From Anthoceros angustus (taxonomy: Eukaryota > Streptophyta > Anthocerotopsida > Anthocerotales > Anthocerotaceae), in assembly GCA_010909165.1 (NCBI GenBank), contig VJWM01000272.1, forward strand, positions 88,094 to 152,093: a DNA stretch of 64,000 bases. Direction: 5' to 3'. Below the pieces are notes generated by a model. It saw nothing but the letters and a program-made list of their open reading frames with translations, did not search any database and was not told where the DNA came from. Shown piece by piece: positions 1-10,256 of this stretch. Both the position numbers and the translations under genes were made by a program. Position 1 is the stretch's first letter. Each line of letters opens with the position of its first letter.

Positions 1-2223
1 AGAGAGCAATGCCTGCGAACTGTGAAAGCTGTCCATTCCGATGTTGTGAAGGGTAAGTGCAAGTCGGACGTGTTTGTGGCCAACATGCTTGTGGATGCAT
101 ACTCAAAAGTGTGGAAGTGTAGAAGATGCTAGACACGTGTTTGATAACATGCCTGTCCGTAGTGTGGTTTCTTGGACTGCCATGATTTTGGGGTACGCCC
201 ATATGCACAAGGGTGAGGAGGCTTTGAAGTTGTACATGGAGATGCGACGAGCAGGTGTTGTTCCCAACGAGAGAACATATGTGGGTGCGCTTAAGGCCTG
301 CAGTACCATGGCAGAGTTGGGAGCTGATGGCGTATCTCCCAAACGCCAGTTTCTGGAACCTCTTGTGAGAGCCATCCACCAAGATGTCAAGAAGGCGAGG
401 TTGGAGCCAAATGTGTTTGTGGGGAACATGCTGGTGGATGCTTATGCAAAATGCGGAGCCTGGAGACTGCCAGGCAGGTGTTTGAGGACATGTCTTACCG
501 CAATGTAGTGGTATGGAATACGATGATCTTTGGTTACTCCCAGCAAGCGGGGAAGGGTGAAGAAGCTCTGCTGCTCTACAAACAGATGCAACAAGGTGGT
601 GTGGTAGCTGATTCCCGAACATATGTCGGTGCGCTTCAGGCTTGCGGTGCCATTGCAGAACAGGAGAGAAACGAGGGTGACGGAGTTCGTGTCACAAAAC
701 AGTGCCTGGAAACCGTGACAACCATCCACAGACATGTCTTGAAGAGGAAGTTGGAGTCCGATGTATTTGTAGCAACCATGCTGGTGGACGTGTATGCCAA
801 ATGTGGAAGCCTGGAGAAGGCCAGGAAGTTGTTCGAAAACATGCCTCACCGTGATGCGGTTTCATGGAATGCCATGATCTTGGGATATGCTCAGATGCAG
901 GAGCCTCAAGAGGCCTTGAACCTGTACGAGTTGATGAGACAGGAATCCGTGGTTCCTGACGACCGCACTTATGTTGCTGTTCTGAAGGCTTGCTGCACCC
1001 TTGCCCAACAAGTAGGGGACAGAAAATGCATTGCCTGCAGACAGTGGCACGCATCCATGGCGATGTGGGCAAAGGACGGTTTGATTCCAACGTGTTTGTC
1101 GCAAACATGCTCGTAAATGCGTATGCAAAATGTGGGAACCTGGAGAAGGCCCGGCTGGTGTTTGACAAGATCCCTCATCGTGATGTGGTGGCTTGGACTG
1201 CCATGGTTTTAGGGTACGCCCAGATGGACAAGGGTGAAGAAGCTTTGCACCTGTACTCGCAGATGCAACAGGAAGGTGTCCTGCCAAACGAGCGCACATT
1301 CGTGGCTGCCCTGACAGCCTGCAGCAGCGTGGCTGGACTGGAGAAGGGAAGCAAATCCACGCTCAGATCCGCGAAGCCGGTGTGGATCTCTGCGCCTCCT
1401 CCCATGTGGCCAACAGTCTGATCGACATGTATGGCAAGTGCTCCAGCATGGTGGATGCGCGGAAGGTGTTCGACGCCATTGCCACTAACGACATCGTCGC
1501 ATGGAACGCGTTGCTGTTAGGGTACGCGAAGCAAGGGCAGAGCGAGGCTGTGTTCCAATTGTTGGAGAGGATGAAGCAGGAGGAATCCATCCCAACGACA
1601 TCACCTTCCTCGGCGTGCTCATGGTATGCAGTCATGTCGGCCTGATGGACACCGGCCAGAAGTTCTTGGATGCCATGAGCAGAGATTACGGCATAGATCC
1701 CTCGATCCAGCACCTCAACTGCATGGTGGATCTCCTCGGCCGCGCAGGCCGCATCCACCAAGCCATGGCCATGGTCCGCAGCATGCCCTTCCCGGCTGAC
1801 ATGTCCGTGTGGCGGAGCATCCTCAGCGCCTGCCAGAAGTGGCGAGCCGTGGAGCTCGGAAGGCGGGCCTTCGAATGCGCTGTTCGGCTGGATGCACGAG
1901 ACGCTGCGCCGTACGTCTTCATGGCCAACATCTATCTTGCTGCCGGCATGCCGGCCATGGCGGATAAGGTTCAGGCACGGCGTGCGATGGCGCAGGCGTG
2001 GAAGGAGCCGGGGCGCAGCTGGTGGATGGACGGGACCGGGAAGGTGCATGTTTTTCTGGTGGCGGATGCTGGACATCCCGAGAGCGAGGGCATTTACGCC
2101 AAATTAGACGACATTGTTGCCTCTCTTCGCCGAAACCTGATTTCGTGTAGAGACTTTTCCCTTCAGTGCTTCTCCGTTCGTGACGAAATGAGGTCACGGA
2201 AGGAGAAGCATCAAACGGCATAG
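1..2223 (+). pseudogene. PLS-class PPR protein with E/E+ C-terminus; 5' end outside window; frame-disrupted
   Basis: This gene encodes a pentatricopeptide repeat protein of the plant organelle RNA-binding class. Family members act in chloroplasts or mitochondria in RNA editing or processing. Repeats of about 35 residues are visible from base 1 onward, with motifs such as DVFVANMLVDAY, AKCGSLEKAR and DVVAWTAMVLGYAQ. From about 1600 come the final repeats (GIDPSIQHLNCMVDLLGRAG), then an E domain (VWRSILSACQKW) and an E+ motif (EPGRSWWMDGTGKVHVFL). There is no DYW deaminase domain before the stop at 2221-2223, so it belongs to the E+ subgroup. The start lies before the window. The frame changes at about 109 (extra g), 465, 1010, 1350 and 1595, and homology continues across each break. 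Several breaks are single-base losses in short purine runs. It is either a young pseudogene or an intact gene with consensus errors. The family call is firm, the pseudogene call is not. Confidence 0.88.
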
Positions 2224-2296
2224 TTTCTTGCCCGCCTCCTTCGAGTTCTTCTTTTCGTCCTCTTTGGCTGTCGGAGCTTTCGTCGAGGTGCTGGCT

Positions 2297-3283
2297 ATGG
2301 CGGCGGAGGAAGGGAAGGCGCGGCCGGGGGTGCTGCTGGCGGTGCGGGTGAGCGAGTACCTGGAGAAGGCGCTGGAGAGCAGGTACGCGCTGCACCGGCT
2401 GTACGCGGCGCCATTGAGGGAGGCGGAGCGGGCGGAGTGGCTTGGCGCCATCGCTCCGGCGGTGCGCGCGGTGGTCGGCAGCGCGGCGGGCGCGGCCTCT
2501 GCAGAGCTCATCGCGCAGCTGCCGGCGCTGGAGCTGGTGGCGTGCAACAGCGTGGGAACGGACAAGGTGCATCTTCCGAGCTGCAAGGAGCGGGGGATCG
2601 CGGTGAGCAACACGCCGGACGTGCTCACAGACGACTGCGCGGATTTGGCTTTGGCTCTGATGCTGACTTCCTCCCGCCGCCTGGTGGCCGCGGACGGCTA
2701 CCTGCGGCAGGGGCTGTGGGAGGCGCAGGGGGACTTCCCGCTGGCGACCAAGGTGTCAGGGAAGCGGGTAGGGATCGTGGGGCTGGGCCGCATCGGGTTG
2801 GCTGTGGCCTCCCGGGCGCGCGCCTTCGGGTGCGCCATCTCTTACCACGGCCGGGGCCGAAAACAGGAGGCGGACTCGCAGGGTTTCCGCTTCTTTGACA
2901 GCGCGGAGGGCCTGGCGCGGGAGTCGGACTTCCTCGTCCTCTGCTGCCCGCTCACCAGGGACACCGCGGGGCTGGTGGACAGGAAGGTGCTTGACGCGCT
3001 TGGCCCCAAAGGCACGCTCATCAACATCGCGCGTGGTCCCGTGGTGGACGAGCCGGAGCTGGTGCTGGCCCTGCTGGAGGGCCGCCTCGGCGCCGCGGGC
3101 TTGGATGTCTACCAGGACGAGCCCCGCGTGCCGAAGGCGCTGTGCGGGTTGGACAATGTTGTGCTGCTCCCGCATGTGGCCAGCGCGACTGTGGAGACTC
3201 GCACAGCCATGGCTGACCTCGTGTTGGAGAACTTGGCCGCGCATTTCGCAGGGAAACCGCTCATTACACCTCTCGATTTCTAG
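2297..3283 (+). CDS. HPR2-like: D-2-hydroxyacid dehydrogenase, hydroxypyruvate/glyoxylate reductase (HPR2/HPPR-like)
   Basis: This is an intact, intronless gene of 328 residues. The product belongs to the NAD(P)H-dependent D-isomer 2-hydroxyacid dehydrogenases. Plant relatives reduce hydroxypyruvate and glyoxylate in the cytosol (HPR2, HPR3) or hydroxyphenylpyruvate (HPPR). The Rossmann nucleotide motif GLGRIG is at residues 162-167. The catalytic triad is present: Arg246 in NIARG, Glu275 in YQDEP and His293 in LLPHVAS. The frame stays open upstream to an ATG at 2228, but I chose the ATG at 2297. Its context (gctATGGCG) is strong for plants, and the family N-terminus starts near there, whereas the upstream extension is a low-complexity FFF/SSS stretch. 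The length is normal for the family. Only 73 bases separate it from the PPR stop, so its promoter must lie in or near the PPR gene. Which substrate it prefers cannot be told from sequence. Confidence 0.93.
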   Translation: MAAEEGKARPGVLLAVRVSEYLEKALESRYALHRLYAAPLREAERAEWLGAIAPAVRAVVGSAAGAASAELIAQLPALELVACNSVGTDKVHLPSCKERGIAVSNTPDVLTDDCADLALALMLTSSRRLVAADGYLRQGLWEAQGDFPLATKVSGKRVGIVGLGRIGLAVASRARAFGCAISYHGRGRKQEADSQGFRFFDSAEGLARESDFLVLCCPLTRDTAGLVDRKVLDALGPKGTLINIARGPVVDEPELVLALLEGRLGAAGLDVYQDEPRVPKALCGLDNVVLLPHVASATVETRTAMADLVLENLAAHFAGKPLITPLDF

Positions 3284-3356
3284 GTCATTCCAGTAGAGTT
3301 ACATCGGTGGCATACGTTCCTATGAAGACGCACATCTGAGGAATGCTAGGATTGTA

Positions 3357-3795
3357 CTATATGGAAACACTGTTCGGCACACCTCTCCCTGTCACGCCAG
3401 GCACCACCACTTGCTTGCCGTTCTTCTCCACGAACTCCGTCCGCGGGTGCAGCAGGAGGTAGGGGATGACGGCTGCGCCGGTCCTCAGCTTCAGATCCGG
3501 GTTCCTGTTCCTGCGATCTATTTCCGCTCCGACGGCCTGGATGGCGGAGGAGAATCTGTCCATGGCTGCCAGGGCGCGCTCGTCTTCCGTCCAGTGCGCA
3601 GGCCGCTCGCCGATGAATTCCTCGTCTCTAGAATGGGTCGACAGCAGCTGCACTGTGGACATCAACTTGGTCGCCTGCACCTGGTTGGGGAGGGTTGCCA
3701 GGAAAAACGTCTCCGGTCTGGCCAGGAAGGCTTCGTATTCTGGAGAGTTCTCTTCGGGAATGAGTATGTTTCAGGCACAATCATGTGCGCGCCGC
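3357..3795 (-). pseudogene. Lipoxygenase C-terminal exon fragment, copy A (keeps the true C-terminus)
   Basis: Read on the - strand, this encodes about the last 145 residues of a plant lipoxygenase, the iron enzyme that oxygenates polyunsaturated fatty acids. Recognisable segments in order are LIPEENSPEYEAFLARPE, LLSTHSRDEEFIGERPAHWT, an AEIDRRNRNPDLKLR segment and the terminal GRGVPNSVSI followed by a stop at 3357-3359. The C-terminal isoleucine is an iron ligand in this family and is kept here. A full lipoxygenase is around 850-950 residues, and nothing upstream of this exon is present. At about 3798 the sequence passes into repeat R1. It is either the 3' end of a lipoxygenase gene cut by insertions or a captured exon. 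A tca ggc/tcc agg difference at about 3770 shifts the start of the frame relative to copy C. Confidence 0.85.
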
Positions 3796-4648
3796 GAAGT
3801 TAACCCCTGGCTTGGCTAACCACAGGTTAACTAACTGCGGGTTGAAGGTTAAGTGTAGGTTTCCGTTATAGCCCTTATTTCAAGCCGTACGTTCGGTAAT
3901 TAACATTGGCGACTACTATAACGGGTTAAACCTGCCACCATAATCATCTATGGATATTTTAAGGTTCAAATGAAGGTGGACAACTGCGGAATACGAAGCT
4001 CTCCTTCCTCTCAGAGTTGCCTGACATTCGCTGCAAAGTTTGAAGAGCTAGCGAAATGCACAACGCTTCTCCACCCTATTCTTGCGGTCGCATGCCCTGT
4101 GGCGATTGGAAGGTTAAGTGTAGGTTTCCGTTATAGCCCTTATTTCAAGCCGTACGTTCGGTAATTAACATTGGCGACTGCTATAACGGGTTAAACCTGC
4201 CACCATAATCATCTATGGATATTTTAAGGTTCAAACGAAGGTGGACAAATGCGAATCTGAAGCTCTTCCTCTCGAGTTGCGACATTCGCTCGAAGTTTGA
4301 AGAGCTAGCGAAATGCACAACTTCTCCACCCTATTCTTGCGGTCGCATGCGGGCGATTGGAAGGCCATAGCGGCGCGATGGGCGGTCTGGACAATGTATC
4401 ACGCATAGATGGTTTGCGGTGCGCCGCCTTGTCAGATCAAGGCTGCCGAAGGTGGAGAAGGTGACAATCATGGACACCACTCCGAGCATGGAAGGCATCA
4501 AGGTCTCATGTCGATACAACTCCGATGGAGAAGGGATAGAATGTAGGCCAAGGATTCGAGACCACGCCAATCCGGATTAGGAATCCAACATTGGTGAAGA
4601 TGGAACGCGATGCGAAATTGTTTCTTCATCGATCCATGGAGGAGGTGG

Positions 4649-4975
4649 GGATGACAGCTGCGCCGGTCCTCAGCTTCAGGTCCGGGTTCCTGTTCCTGCG
4701 ATCTATTTCCGCTCCGACGGCCTGGATGGCGGAGGAGAATCTGTCCAAGGCTGCCAGGGCGCGCTCGTCTTCCGTCCAGTGCGCAGGCCGCTCGCCGATG
4801 AATTCCTCGTCTCTAGAATGGGTCGACAGCAGCTGCACTGTGGACATCAACTTGGTCGCCTGCACCTGGTTGGGGAGGGTTGCCAGGAAAAACGTCTCCG
4901 GTCTGGCCAGGAAGGCTTCGTATTCTGGAGAGTTCTCTTCGGGAATGAGTATGTTTCAGGCACAATCATGTGCGC
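4649..4975 (-). pseudogene. Lipoxygenase C-terminal exon fragment, copy B
   Basis: This is a near-identical copy of the exon at 3357-3795 on the - strand. Homology stops at AAVIP. The normal C-terminus is then replaced by TSSMDR and a stop read from the transposon-derived R3 block, so the terminal iron-ligand isoleucine is lost. The junction sits in a short stretch shared by both parents (ggaggt, any base, gggratga), which suggests template switching at microhomology. It cannot encode an active enzyme. Confidence 0.83.
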
Positions 4976-5814
4976 CGCGAAGTTAACCCCTGGCGGCTAA
5001 CCGCAGGTTAACTAACTGCGGGTTGAAGTGTAGGTTTCCGTTATAGCCCTTATTTCAAGCCGTACGTCTGGTAATTAACATTGGCGACTGCTATAACGGG
5101 TTAAACCTGCCACCATAATCATCTATGGATATTTTAAGGTTCAAACGAAGGTGGACAAAATACGAAGCTCTCCTTCCTCTCGAGTTGCGACATTCGCAAA
5201 GTTTGAAGAGCTAGCGAAATGCAACGCTTCTCCACCCTATTCTTGCGGTCGCATGCCCTGTGGCGATTGGAAGGTTAAGTGTAGGTTTCCGTTATAGCCC
5301 TTATTTCAAGCCGTACGTTCGGTAATTAACATTGGCGACTGCTATAACGGGTTAAACCTGCCACCATAATCATCTATGGATATTTTAAGGTTCAAACGAA
5401 GGTGGACAAATGCGAATCTGAAGCTCTTCCTCTCGAGTTGCGACATTCGCTCGAAGTTTGAAGAGCTAGCGAAATGCACAACTTCTCCACCCTATTCTTG
5501 CGGTCGCATGCGGGCGATTGGAAGGCCATAGCGGCGCGATGGATGGTCCGTGGACAATGTATCACGCATAGATGGTTTGCGGTGCGCCGCCTTGTCAGAT
5601 CAAGGCTGCCGAAGGTGGAGAAGGTGACAATCATGGACACCACTCCGAGCATGGAAGGCATCGGAAGGTCTCATGTCGATACAACTCCGATGGAGAAGGG
5701 ATAGAATGTAGGCCAAGGATTCTCGAGACCACGCCAATCCGGATTAGAATCCAACATTGGTCAAGATGGAACGCGATGCGAAATTGTTTCTTCATCGATC
5801 CATGGAGGAGGTGG

Positions 5815-6150
5815 GGATGACAGCTGCGCCGGTCCTCAGCTTCAGGTCCGGGTTCCTGTTCCTGCGATCTATTTCCGCTCCGACGGCCTGGATGGCGGAG
5901 GAGAATCTGTCCATGGCTGCCAGGGCGCGCTCGTCTTCCGTCCAGTGCGCAGGCCGCTCGCCGATGAATTCCTCGTCTCTAGAATGGGTCGACAGCAGCT
6001 GCACTGTGGACATCAACTTGGTCGCCTGCACCTGGTTGGGGAGGGTTGCCAGGAAAAACGTCTCCGGTCTGGCCAGGAAGGCTTCGTATTCTGGAGAGTT
6101 CTCTTCGGGAATGAGTATGTTTCCAGGGCACAATCATGTGCGCGCCGCGA
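5815..6150 (-). pseudogene. Lipoxygenase C-terminal exon fragment, copy C
   Basis: This is the third copy of the lipoxygenase exon, with the same R3 junction as copy B, so B and C descend from one chimera amplified in tandem. It keeps a ccagg near 6123 where A and B have cagg, and its frame therefore extends further upstream, to PGNILIPEEN. It lacks the C-terminal GVPNSVSI. It is non-functional as a lipoxygenase. Confidence 0.83.
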
Positions 6151-6840
6151 AGTTAACCCCTGGCTTGGCTAACCGCAGGTTAACTAACTGCGGGTTGAAG
6201 GTTAAGTGTAGGTTTCCGTTATAGCCCTTATTTCAAGCCGTACGTTCGGTAATTAACATTGGCGACTGCTATAACGGGTTAAACCTGCCACCATAATCAT
6301 CTATGGATATTTTAAGGTTCAAACGAAGGTGGACAAATGCAGAATACGAAGCTCTCCTTCCTCTCAGAGTTGCCTGACATTCGCTGCGAAGTTTGAAGAG
6401 CTAGCGAAATGCAGAACGCTTCTCCACCCTATTCTTGCGGTCGCATGCCCCAGGGGCGATTGGAAGGCCATAGCGGCGATGGATGGGCGGTCTGGACAAT
6501 GTATCACGCATAGATGGTTTGCAGGTAGCTGCCTTGCCTTCGTATTCTGCGTCGTCGCGGAAGGTGGAGAAGGTGACAATCATGGACACCACTCCAGAGC
6601 ATGGAAGGCATCGGAAGGTCTCAATCGATACAACTCCGATGGAGAAGGGATAGAATGTAGGCCAAGGATTACGACCACGCCAATCCGGATTAGGAATCCA
6701 ACATTGGTGAAGATGGAGCGGCAGTGAGTTTCTTCATCGCTCCATGGAGGTCGGGAATGATGGGACCGAATTTTGCGGGAATGAGGATGCGGGCACGAAC
6801 ACCAGCGGTGGCATCCGAGCCATTCACGTAAACGCCGAGT

Positions 6841-7340
6841 CAACATTGCGGTGAAGCATAGACATTATCCAAGCCGAGATTGAAGAGGACCATGAAGTCA
6901 GCATTGAAGAAATACATAACGCATGGTCTTCGCATTGTCAGCGCAGTTGTTTGTCGCAATTGGGAAAGAAGAATATAGAGAGCCTCGATATCGCTTCTTG
7001 GGATTGCCTCGAACAAGCAGGAAATATATTTGCAAGGATTGCTCGAGGTAGAACAAGCAACCTCCGGTCGCAATGTTCTCAATTTTCTCCGAGAGAAGTT
7101 GCAATGTTGTGTACAAGTTTCGAAAAGTGTTCGCATTGGATGGCGAAGGTATGAACATTTGAAACAGAGAGTACTAACGAACACACCATGGTCATCGAAT
7201 TGAAGTTCCAAGGACGCCAATCAAGATCATGTTCGGAATGCATTGCTTGGATGGAAAAGTTTTCAAGCTAACGCATGCCCAATGTTTGATTTTCAACTTG
7301 CGATTCATATACCAAAGGAGAGATATTCCGTGACTACAAA
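6841..7340 (+). pseudogene. Duplicated N-terminal fragment of the DUF7869-type gene
   Basis: This repeats the coding segment at about 8010-8509 but is broken by frameshifts. The pieces QLGKKNIESL, ASWDCLEQAG and HWMAKV fall in one frame, whereas the downstream copy reads LGLPREQQEIYL. It ends at the tandem junction near 7465 and has no downstream domain. It is a remnant. Confidence 0.7.
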
Positions 7341-7537
7341 CGGAGGTTTCAAGAGTCGGTTTGACCAACGCCTCTCATTCTCACTGCCTTATGGAAGAAA
7401 CATTTTCCAAAAGTGAAGATACCAAAGTGTAGTTTTCAAAATGCGTCCAATGCGAACGTTGAAGACAAATGCATACGAAGCTCTCCTTCCTCTCAGAGTT
7501 GCCTGACATTCGCTGCGAAGTTTGAAGAGCTAGCGAA

Positions 7538-8509
7538 ATGCACAACGCTTCTCCACCCTATTCTTGCGGTCGCATGTCCCAGGGGCGATTGGAAGGCCAT
7601 AAGCGAGCGCGATGGACAGGGTCTGTGGACAATGTATCACGCATAGATGGTTTGCAGGTAGCTGCCTTGCCTTCGTATTCTGCGTCGTCGCGGAAGGTGG
7701 AGAAGGTGACAATCATGGACACCACTCCAGAGCACGGAAGGCATCATAAGGTCTCTGTAATCAATACAACTCCCGATGGAGAAGGGATAGAATGTAGGCC
7801 AAGGATTCTGGAGACCACGCCAATCCCCGGGATTAGGAATCCAAGATTGGCTGAAGATGGAACGCGACAGCGGAAATTGTTTCTTCATCGATCCATGGAG
7901 GAGGTCGGGAATGATGGGACCGAATTTTGCAGGAATGAGGATGCGGGCACAGAACACCACGGCAGTGGCATCCAGGCCGAGCCATTCACAGAAACGTCGA
8001 GTCAACATTGCACGGTGAAGCGTAGACATTATCCAAGCCGGAGATTGAAGAGGACCATGAAGATGTGCAGCATTGAAGAGATACATAACGCATGGTCTGC
8101 GCATTGCTGTAGCGCAGGTTGTTTGCTGCAATTGGGAAAGAAGAATATAGAGAGCCTCAGATATCGCTTCTTGGGATTGCCTCGAGAACAGCAGGAAATA
8201 TATTTGCAAGGATTGCTCGAGGTAGAACAAGCAACCTCCGGTCGCAATGTTCTCAATTTTCTCCGAGAGAAGTTGCAATGTTGTGTACAAGTTTCGAAAA
8301 GTGTTCGCATTGGATGGCGAAGGTATGAACATTTGAAACAGAGAGTACTAACGAACACACCATGGTCATCGGAATTGAAGTTCCAAGGACGCCCAATCAA
8401 GATCATGTTCGGAATGCATTGCTTGGATGGAAAAGTTTTCAAGCTAACGCATGCCCAATGTTTGATTTTCAACTTGCGATTCATATACCAAAGGAGAGAT
8501 ATTCCGTGA
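7538..8509 (+). pseudogene. N-terminal half of DUF7869-type transposon protein, left arm
   Basis: This is an open frame of 323 residues. Residues about 180-270 carry HCCSAGCLLQLGKKNIESL, FLGLPREQQEIYLQGLL and a segment rich in Lys/Arg and aromatic residues around VRIGWRRYEHL. As I recall the family, DUF7869 proteins start with a CC-x(3-4)-C motif, then a leucine-rich helix and a short basic segment, so the match is good in order and spacing. The first 170 residues come from the R2/R3 blocks and may be leader rather than protein. Just after the stop at 8507-8509 a neighbouring frame continues (EIFRDYKREVS, then KIPKCSF in the right-arm copy), so the stop is a frameshift. Its partner half lies at 9010-10256. 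Confidence 0.68.
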
Positions 8510-8724
8510 CTACAAACGGGAGGTTTCAAGAGTCGGTTTGACCAACGCCTCTCATTCTCACTGCCTTATGGAAGAAACATTTTCCAAAAGTGAAGATACC
8601 AAAGTGTAGTTTTCAAAATCGTCCAATGCGAACGTTGAAGACTGCATCGAGATGACCAGAACCGACAAGAACAAGGTATTTCATATCGAGTTCCTTTTGA
8701 CTTCCATGGAATCATGAGCACTCC

Positions 8725-8998
8725 ACCGCCTCTAGACTCGCCGCCCACTGCCGGGTGCGCTTGTGCGCGACCCGCGTAGAATCGCACGCGCGCCGATCAC
8801 ACAGGATGCACCAAATCACCGCAAACCGGGCACAGATTGCGCGCCCCACGCAGCGGAGGCCGCAGACGGCGTGGCGCCAAGACCAGGCTGGGTCTTGGTG
8901 CGTGCAAGGCGCGCAAGACGCTCACAAGACCGTGTCAGCCCGGCGCAAGATATGGGCTCGGGTCCATGCACGCGCGGTACCAAGGACAAACTTCGACC
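8725..8998. other. GC- and CpG-rich insert inside the DUF7869-type gene, left arm
   Basis: This stretch is dense in CG and GCGC and has no counterpart in the protein family, sitting between the N- and C-terminal halves. The right arm carries its counterpart at about 48235-48515 with a run of alternating GC near 48350-48367. It could be an intron or an old insertion. No end repeats are visible. Confidence 0.5.
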
Positions 8999-9009
8999 AT
9001 GTGATCCAT

Positions 9010-10256
9010 TTCATCGTGATGAGGTCCATGAGCAGCACCTCCGTGAACATCGGTCGGCGATCAAGCAGGAGCGACTAAAACTTGCAAAACATCGCTTGAA
9101 GTGTAAAGGCCAACCGAGCAAATACATTGGAATGGCGATAGGCAGGATGGACCAAAGCAAGACGAGCTCCACATTTTCCCCGCCTCCAAAGGATTTTGCG
9201 ATGGTCTCATTCCGGTCCATGTTGTGGGTTGTTTGGTATACAACAACATTATGAAGACCGGTGTTTGTGAACTTCCCGAATATTCGGAACGACGCCAACT
9301 TAACTATTCATATCATCCAGGATGTTATTCTCACCTATGAGACGGTTCTGCCGAAGACGTTTTACTTGCAACTGGACAACACGGCCAGAGAAAACAAGAA
9401 TATGTTGTTGTTTGCATACTTAAGTATGCTTGTCGAGAAGCGGGTCTTCGATAAGGTGAAGGTGGGCTTTCTTCTTGTCGGGCACACGCATGATGCAGTT
9501 GATCAAATGTTCTCATGCTTTTCTAAAAGTCTCAGGCACAAAAAAGCAATGTCACTCGAAACCCTTATGAGTTTGATTCATCAGGCTTATACACCCAATC
9601 CGGAAGTGAAAATGGTTTCCGAGGTGGCCGATTTCAGGAGCTTTGTCTGGCCCAATGGGATGGGTAAAAGAGGGACACGAGATGCAGCGGTAAGAAATTT
9701 GCACAATCATAGTTATCAGCATCAATTCAAAATTTCAAGGGAAGAAAGAGCTGGCGGCGCCACTGTAACAGTTCTTCGTGGCAAGGCACTTTCTACTTGT
9801 TCGCATTGGGAACCGTTGGAGGGTTTGGAGTTCCTTCGGAGAATACCTGAAATAGATATAAGGGGAGCGCCTTTATGTCCACTTCAACTGCATGGGAAAC
9901 CCGCGGACGCCGACCCGCATAAATCATTGGCAGCCATTAGGAAAGCCCTCGAAGGACCGATGCAAAAATATCTATCTCTGGAAGACAAAGTATGATGGAA
10001 CTCATTCGGCATCACAATGTATGGCAAAATCGAGGAGGAGTCCATCGAGATCTTCAAAAGCATGGGAGTGGTACAACAGGACGAGGCCGAGCGGAACTTA
10101 AATCCCATTGACGCTCCAGATGTCTTTGTCATTCGCCCCCCGCGAACCTCGAAACTGGCCACATGTATGTCGGGAATTTTAGGCCACCGGGAGCCGCAGC
10201 CCATCGAGTTGGCGAGATTCGATGGGGATGTGTCCGAGATCGACGAGGCCATATGA
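9010..10256 (+). pseudogene. C-terminal half of DUF7869-type transposon protein, left arm
   Basis: This is the catalytic-looking part of the protein. In order it shows HRSAIKQERLKLAKHR, IGRMDQSKT, then from 9261 to 9995 an open frame with IHIIQDVILTYETVLPK, TFYLQLDNTARENKN, VGFLLVGHTHDAVDQMFS, STCSHWEPLEGLEFL and KALEGPMQKYL. The last 80 residues (10017-10256) are in another frame and end DVSEIDEAI. The D...LDN...GHTHD pattern defines the DUF7869 domain, which I know as a widespread, mostly transposon-borne family of unproven function. The acidic/His spacing would fit an RNase H-like nuclease, which is inference. Losses of one base near 9199 and 9263, plus one after 9995, break the frame. The right-arm copy keeps the ADGLIRVHVVGCLVYNN segment that is shifted here. 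Confidence 0.82.

Larger units (their letters stand above)
3798..6337. repeat. R1 short repeat with internal inverted repeat (five copies)
   Basis: R1 begins gttaacccctggc and ends near ggtggacaa. It contains ggtttccgttatag and, about 40 bases later, ctataacgggttaaacc, which can pair imperfectly. A second small inverted pair, aaccgcaggtt/aactgcgggtt, lies near its start. It is non-coding in all frames. It could be a decayed small inverted-repeat element or a transposon end. I found no clear target duplication. Confidence 0.55.
3411..6840. repeat. Higher-order tandem array mixing lipoxygenase exon, hairpin repeat R1 and transposon-gene segments
   Basis: Four kinds of block recur. The lipoxygenase exon occurs at about 3411-3797, 4649-4978 and 5815-6148. 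R1 occurs at about 3798-3987, 4110-4246, 4979-5160, 5270-5409 and 6148-6337. R2 begins gaagctct and occurs at about 3985-4108, 4245-4362, 5158-5270, 5408-5522 and 6336-6464. R3 leads into the lipoxygenase junction at about 4363-4648 and 5523-5814. The second and third lipoxygenase copies are 1,166 bases apart, the first and second about 1,185. R2 and R3 are also the 5' region of the DUF7869-type gene downstream, so the array is made by joining host exon and transposon pieces. Copies differ by many 1-6 base changes. Confidence 0.9.
6340..8650. repeat. Tandem duplication (about 1.13-1.17 kb) of the 5' part of the DUF7869-type gene
   Basis: Bases about 6340-7465 are repeated at about 7474-8650 in direct orientation. 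Both copies begin at the R2 block (gaagctct) and run through R3 into the N-terminal coding part. Copy 1 is cut at about 7465, where it joins copy 2. The copies differ mainly at CAG/CTG sites, for example gcacgaac against gcacagaac and agcctcgat against agcctcagat. Confidence 0.88.

Noticed and set aside
2228-2296. Upstream ATG at 2228 as start of the dehydrogenase
   Set aside because: It adds 23 residues of FFF/SSS-type sequence unlike the family, and the ATG at 2297 has the better context.
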